Positions 61,063 to 64,000 of a stretch of 64,000 nt of DNA are shown one piece after another. Made by a program: the position numbers and the translations under genes. This DNA is from Erysipelotrichaceae bacterium (GTDB lineage: Bacteria > Bacillota_I > Bacilli_A > Acholeplasmatales > Anaeroplasmataceae), in the NCBI GenBank assembly GCA_015059145.1, contig SVAZ01000001.1, positions 62,001-126,000 of the forward strand. Direction: 5' to 3'. How positions within the stretch are numbered: the stretch's first letter is position 1; every line of letters begins with the position of its first letter. The notes beneath the pieces were generated by a model that saw only the letters and a program-made list of their open reading frames with translations, was not told the origin of the DNA and made no database searches.

Positions 61063-61731
61063 ATGAGGAAAATTTTTATTGTTATGCTATCTTTATTTTT
61101 ATTTTGTATTACAGTTTATGCTGAGCCTAATCATTTAATATACAATGGTAATGAGAAATCAAATAAAATTTATTTAACTTTTGATGATGGATATTCACAA
61201 CGAAACACATTATTAATTTTAGACACCTTAGAAAGGTATGATATTCCTGCTACCTTTTTTATTGAAGGACAGTTTATGCAGGAGAATCCTGTTGCAGTTA
61301 AAAGAATTGCAGAGGAGCAAATATTAGCAAATCACACAATGTGTCATTGTGATATTACCAAGCTAACAAATGATGAATTTATCAGTGATATAAAGGAATT
61401 TGAAGAGCTTGCGTATTCAATAACAGGTAAGGAAATAACAAAATTTTTTAGACCACCTATGGGTTATATTAATGAAGAAAAGGAAAAGCTCTTATATGAT
61501 ATGGGATATATGATTTTTATGTGGAATGTAAAGATATATGATTATGTCCATAATGATGATAAGGGTGTAGATTATGTTGTAAATAACATAGTTAAGCGGG
61601 TAAAAAACGGATCCATTATATTAATGCACACATTAACGGATTCTAATGCAAATGCCTTACCTATCGTAATTGAAAGGCTTATAGGCTTGGGCTATGAATT
61701 TTCATCCTTAATGGATTTTAAAAAGGACTAG
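61063..61731 (+). CDS. pdaA: PdaA-like polysaccharide deacetylase
   Basis: A 222-residue secreted protein (signal MRKIFIVMLSLFLFCITVYA). The NodB deacetylase motifs are YLTFDDGY (D41, D42), NHTMCHCD (H91, H95), RPPMGYINEE and the late LMHT. The layout and the KGVDYVVNNIVKRVKNGSIILMHT segment match PdaA, which makes muramic delta-lactam in spore cortex, rather than chitin deacetylases. This fits cwlJ and gerQ at 26-27 kb. GATGGTG precedes the ATG. Other peptidoglycan or glycan deacetylases remain possible. Confidence 0.78.
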   Translation: MRKIFIVMLSLFLFCITVYAEPNHLIYNGNEKSNKIYLTFDDGYSQRNTLLILDTLERYDIPATFFIEGQFMQENPVAVKRIAEEQILANHTMCHCDITKLTNDEFISDIKEFEELAYSITGKEITKFFRPPMGYINEEKEKLLYDMGYMIFMWNVKIYDYVHNDDKGVDYVVNNIVKRVKNGSIILMHTLTDSNANALPIVIERLIGLGYEFSSLMDFKKD

Positions 61732-61746
61732 ATTTTTCTAGTCCTT
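61723..61746. terminator. Bidirectional terminator between pdaA and the S66 peptidase gene
   Basis: Stem AAGGACTAG/CTAGTCCTT with a 6-base loop; it overlaps the ends of both genes. Confidence 0.8.
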
Positions 61747-62736
61747 ATATTCTATAATAATATTTCCATCTATAAAGCTTATAGTTGCTGATGCACCATT
61801 TCTTATTGGTAGCGCAGGAGATAGGTGTCCTAAATCACAATCAAGTAAAATTGGCACATTAAAGTCACCTAGAATGTCTATATATGCATGATTAGGTGTT
61901 TCACCAAATGAATTGTCATTATATAATCTAGTTCGACCAATAACAAATCCATTGACGTTATCAAACCATCCAGCCAGCTTTAATTGAGTAAGGCATCTTC
62001 TAATTCCGATTGCTGATAAATCAGCTGCCTCTAAATAAAAGATTATTCCTTCCTCATTGTGCTTTTTAATGTATTCCTTTGTATAATCAAATTTAGTTCC
62101 ACAAAGAGTTGATAAGCAGTCTAAACATCCTCCTAGTAATCTTCCCTTAAAAGGATTTGTATAATTAAGAGGTGATATTATCTTGTCCATATCAAATTGA
62201 TAGCTTGGGAATATATCCTTTGTTTCATTAAGCACCCATTTAGGATAACCCTTAAATACCTTTTCGCCCTTTAGCATTCTAATAGTATCTAAGGCATCAT
62301 ATTCAAGTGGATAGCTATAAAAGCTTGATGCGTGAATACTATAAATAGTTTCTAAATTACAGATGGTTGTTAGTGTGTATGTTAGATTTGTGTTATCTGA
62401 ATAACCTACAAACCATTTAGGTGGAAGTGACATTATTTTTTTAAAGTCAATGTGCTCAAGTATTTCAATCATAGTCTCTCCGCCACCAACAGATAGTATT
62501 GCCTCAGCATCCGATTCATATGCCTCCATAAATTCCTTAGCTCTTAGCTTAGGAGTATTAGAGCCTGCAATACCTGCGGCTTTAAAGCAGTTATCACCCA
62601 CAGTCACCCTAAAATTTAATTTATCAAAGGTTTTTAAGGATTCAGTTAGTCTTTCCTCATATGGAGATGTTGTACAACCAAATGATGGTGCAGTTAAATA
62701 GATATGAGGCTGTTTGCTTAAATATTTAGGCTTCAT
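61738..62736 (-). CDS. LD-carboxypeptidase / MccF-like S66 peptidase
   Basis: A 332-residue S66 serine peptidase. The nucleophile serine (about S113) lies in WFVGYSDNTNL, GGG before it in SVGGGETMIEIL, the glutamate in IFYLEAAD, and the histidine in CDLGHLSPALP. Family members trim the terminal D-Ala of peptidoglycan tetrapeptides (LdcA) or inactivate microcin C-like peptides (MccF). Long insertions and the shared YLTAPSFG start resemble the MccF-like branch. It is on the minus strand, convergent with pdaA. Start ATG at 62736. Confidence 0.88.
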   Translation of the reverse strand: MKPKYLSKQPHIYLTAPSFGCTTSPYEERLTESLKTFDKLNFRVTVGDNCFKAAGIAGSNTPKLRAKEFMEAYESDAEAILSVGGGETMIEILEHIDFKKIMSLPPKWFVGYSDNTNLTYTLTTICNLETIYSIHASSFYSYPLEYDALDTIRMLKGEKVFKGYPKWVLNETKDIFPSYQFDMDKIISPLNYTNPFKGRLLGGCLDCLSTLCGTKFDYTKEYIKKHNEEGIIFYLEAADLSAIGIRRCLTQLKLAGWFDNVNGFVIGRTRLYNDNSFGETPNHAYIDILGDFNVPILLDCDLGHLSPALPIRNGASATISFIDGNIIIEYKD

Positions 62737-62760
62737 AATATCAATCCCTTCTTGTTTGTA

Positions 62761-62805
62761 ATTATATCATAATTTCTTTATTTTTTTTTAAGTATTTGTT
62801 ATAAT
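62761..62805. promoter_or_regulatory. Divergent promoters for the S66 peptidase and the unknown gene at 62845
   Basis: On the minus strand TGATATAAT (62769 to 62761) is an extended -10. On the plus strand TATAAT at 62800-62805 has an extended TGT. They face away from each other across a T-rich stretch. Confidence 0.6.
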
Positions 62806-62844
62806 TACTATGTGTGTGAATTTATTTAAAGGTGGAATATTTAT

Positions 62845-63378
62845 ATGTGGGAAAAAATTAAAAAGTTTATGGGTATAAAAAAGAAGGAGCCACAGGAGCC
62901 TGGTGTAATCGGCTTTTATGATTCTAAGCCATTCCATAATTTTAAATATGCATTAATTTATGCAAACGAGACACTTATTTCTGAGTCTGATGATGAGAAG
63001 AAGGCAAGTGTAATGATATATACTAGAAATTATAAAAACACAACATTTATCAATGTATTAGTTTTTAAGGAAGAAGGATTTAATACTCTTGATTATGATT
63101 ATGAGAAGCTAAAGCCTTTATTAATTGAAAAGGGTTTAACACCTTGTGAAAGAAGCATCGTTATGATCTTGTTCCAGCATTATAATGAGAACACTATTGC
63201 TCTAGCAAAGAGCTTCTGTAAGTCTGATAAGAACCATTTCCAACAAGCATGCATATACAATGCTAAAAAGGTACAAATGGATTTCTATAAGCCAGTCCCA
63301 AAATTCTATAAGCTTTATGATATAATGTGTGAGGATCTATATTTTGATTTAGCATTTATAGATTCTACAAAGGATTAA
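62845..63378 (+). CDS. Protein of unknown function
   Basis: A 177-residue protein I do not recognise. It starts MWEKIKKFMGIKKK, with a basic amphipathic beginning, and shows no signal peptide or membrane helix. The middle is alpha/beta (ALIYANETLISESDD, VMIYTRNYKNTTFINVLVF), and it has five scattered cysteines. AAAGGTGG precedes the ATG. The next gene starts 4 bases after its stop and is membrane-bound, so the two probably act together. Confidence 0.6.
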   Translation: MWEKIKKFMGIKKKEPQEPGVIGFYDSKPFHNFKYALIYANETLISESDDEKKASVMIYTRNYKNTTFINVLVFKEEGFNTLDYDYEKLKPLLIEKGLTPCERSIVMILFQHYNENTIALAKSFCKSDKNHFQQACIYNAKKVQMDFYKPVPKFYKLYDIMCEDLYFDLAFIDSTKD

Positions 63379-63382
63379 TCTT

Positions 63383-64000
63383 ATGAAAAAATTAAGTAAA
63401 AAGGCTACATGGATTATTGTAGCAGCACTATTTGTTCTTGCAATATTATTAATTATTGCCTGTACGTTTGCACAAGGAAATTGGCCTAAGGTTTTAATGG
63501 TAATATTAGGTATTGATTTTATTGCCTTAACATTACTAATTCAACGTGCATCTATTTTAACATTTAGATATAAACCAAAGACTAACTATATAACAAAGGA
63601 TTATACTGGTGAATTTGACTCTATACCAGCAAGCTTAAAGAAGTGTGGCTTTACTGAAAGAAAGGAAGCCTATGGGAAAAGCTTTTTATGGATAGAGGGG
63701 ACTATTGCGTATAAATGTAATTTAGTATTGGATATAGAAAAATACTTTAATCAGCAGGTTGAAGAGGAGACTAATACAAAACCAAATAAAGCTTTAGAAA
63801 AATGTGATAGATTTATTGGCTTTGAAGTATTTAAGGAAATTGATGAAGATAATTTAGTTAAGCTTCCTGATTTCTCATTACAAGGAACTAATATTTATTA
63901 TACGGCTTTACTTTATCAAGAGGATAATTTATTTAAATGCTTAAATTATTTAGAGCCTGATGAAAAGTTTGTTGATGCGTTTAATAGACTATTAAGTTGT
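63383..64000 (+). CDS. Membrane protein of unknown function, cut by the window end
   Basis: An open frame of 206 codons from ATG 63383 to the end of the window with no stop, so the 3' part is missing. The first ~60 residues hold two membrane helices (WIIVAALFVLAILLIIACTF and VLMVILGIDFIALTLLI). The rest is a soluble alpha/beta domain with FDSIPASLKKCGFTERKEAYGKSFLW and a central acidic region. I recognise no family. It is 4 bases downstream of the preceding unknown gene, so an operon is likely. Confidence 0.6.
   Translation, partial: MKKLSKKATWIIVAALFVLAILLIIACTFAQGNWPKVLMVILGIDFIALTLLIQRASILTFRYKPKTNYITKDYTGEFDSIPASLKKCGFTERKEAYGKSFLWIEGTIAYKCNLVLDIEKYFNQQVEEETNTKPNKALEKCDRFIGFEVFKEIDEDNLVKLPDFSLQGTNIYYTALLYQEDNLFKCLNYLEPDEKFVDAFNRLLSC

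Overview
This is the chromosomal replication-origin region of a low-GC Bacillota, probably class Bacilli near the Erysipelotrichia/Mollicutes side of the tree. The clues are very AT-rich DNA, heavy use of AGA and TTA codons, and the order rpmH (divergent) - oriC - dnaA - dnaN - yaaA - recF - gyrB - gyrA. TGA is a normal stop (it ends yaaA), so this is not a code-4 mollicute. cwlJ, gerQ and a pdaA-like deacetylase point to an organism that makes spores, or descends from one that did. Most genes lie on the + strand, in the direction of replication away from oriC. Species cannot be assigned from the sequence alone.

1-13.4 kb: bipartite origin with DnaA boxes before and after dnaA, then the replication and gyrase genes. 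A pectate-lyase lipoprotein gene sits between dnaN and yaaA, and a DUF4874/DUF4832 lipoprotein follows gyrA. 13.4-22 kb: a two-component system, an ABC exporter (ATPase, FtsX-type permease), a small lipoprotein, and a convergent MacB-like ATPase-permease fusion. 22-28.8 kb: a nuclease-helicase fusion, a hipBA toxin-antitoxin pair with two palindromic operators, a minus-strand block (hit, gerQ, cwlJ), and asnS behind a T-box leader with an AAC specifier.

28.8-56.4 kb is the most striking part. Two paralogous CUT1-type ABC importers each come with a large set of secreted proteins. Set 1 has a ComEC-like metallo-beta-lactamase (MBL) lipoprotein, transporter, staphylococcal-nuclease/OB-fold lipoprotein, Ig/OB-fold lipoprotein and endonuclease I lipoprotein. 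Set 2 has transporter, InlB-repeat/OB-fold protein, SGNH hydrolase, two further ComEC-like MBL proteins and a cytoplasmic DHH (NrnA-type) phosphoesterase. Between them lie prs, pth, a cation/Ca2+ exchanger and an HD-GYP protein. I infer an extracellular DNA (or nucleic acid) degradation and uptake system: surface nucleases cut, OB folds hold DNA, transporters import products, and NrnA and PRPP synthase feed salvage. The parts are visible in the sequence; the joint function is a hypothesis.

56.4-64 kb: tRNA-Gln(UUG), then a small accessory cassette (DUF4160 fragment, DUF2442-HTH, GNAT) with related inverted sequences at its two ends, a membrane-anchored Ig-like surface protein, mnmE, the pdaA-like gene, an S66 carboxypeptidase on the minus strand, and two unknown genes, the last cut by the window end. 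Intergenic spaces are short and mostly filled by hairpin terminators and promoters, many with the extended -10 word TGATATAAT.
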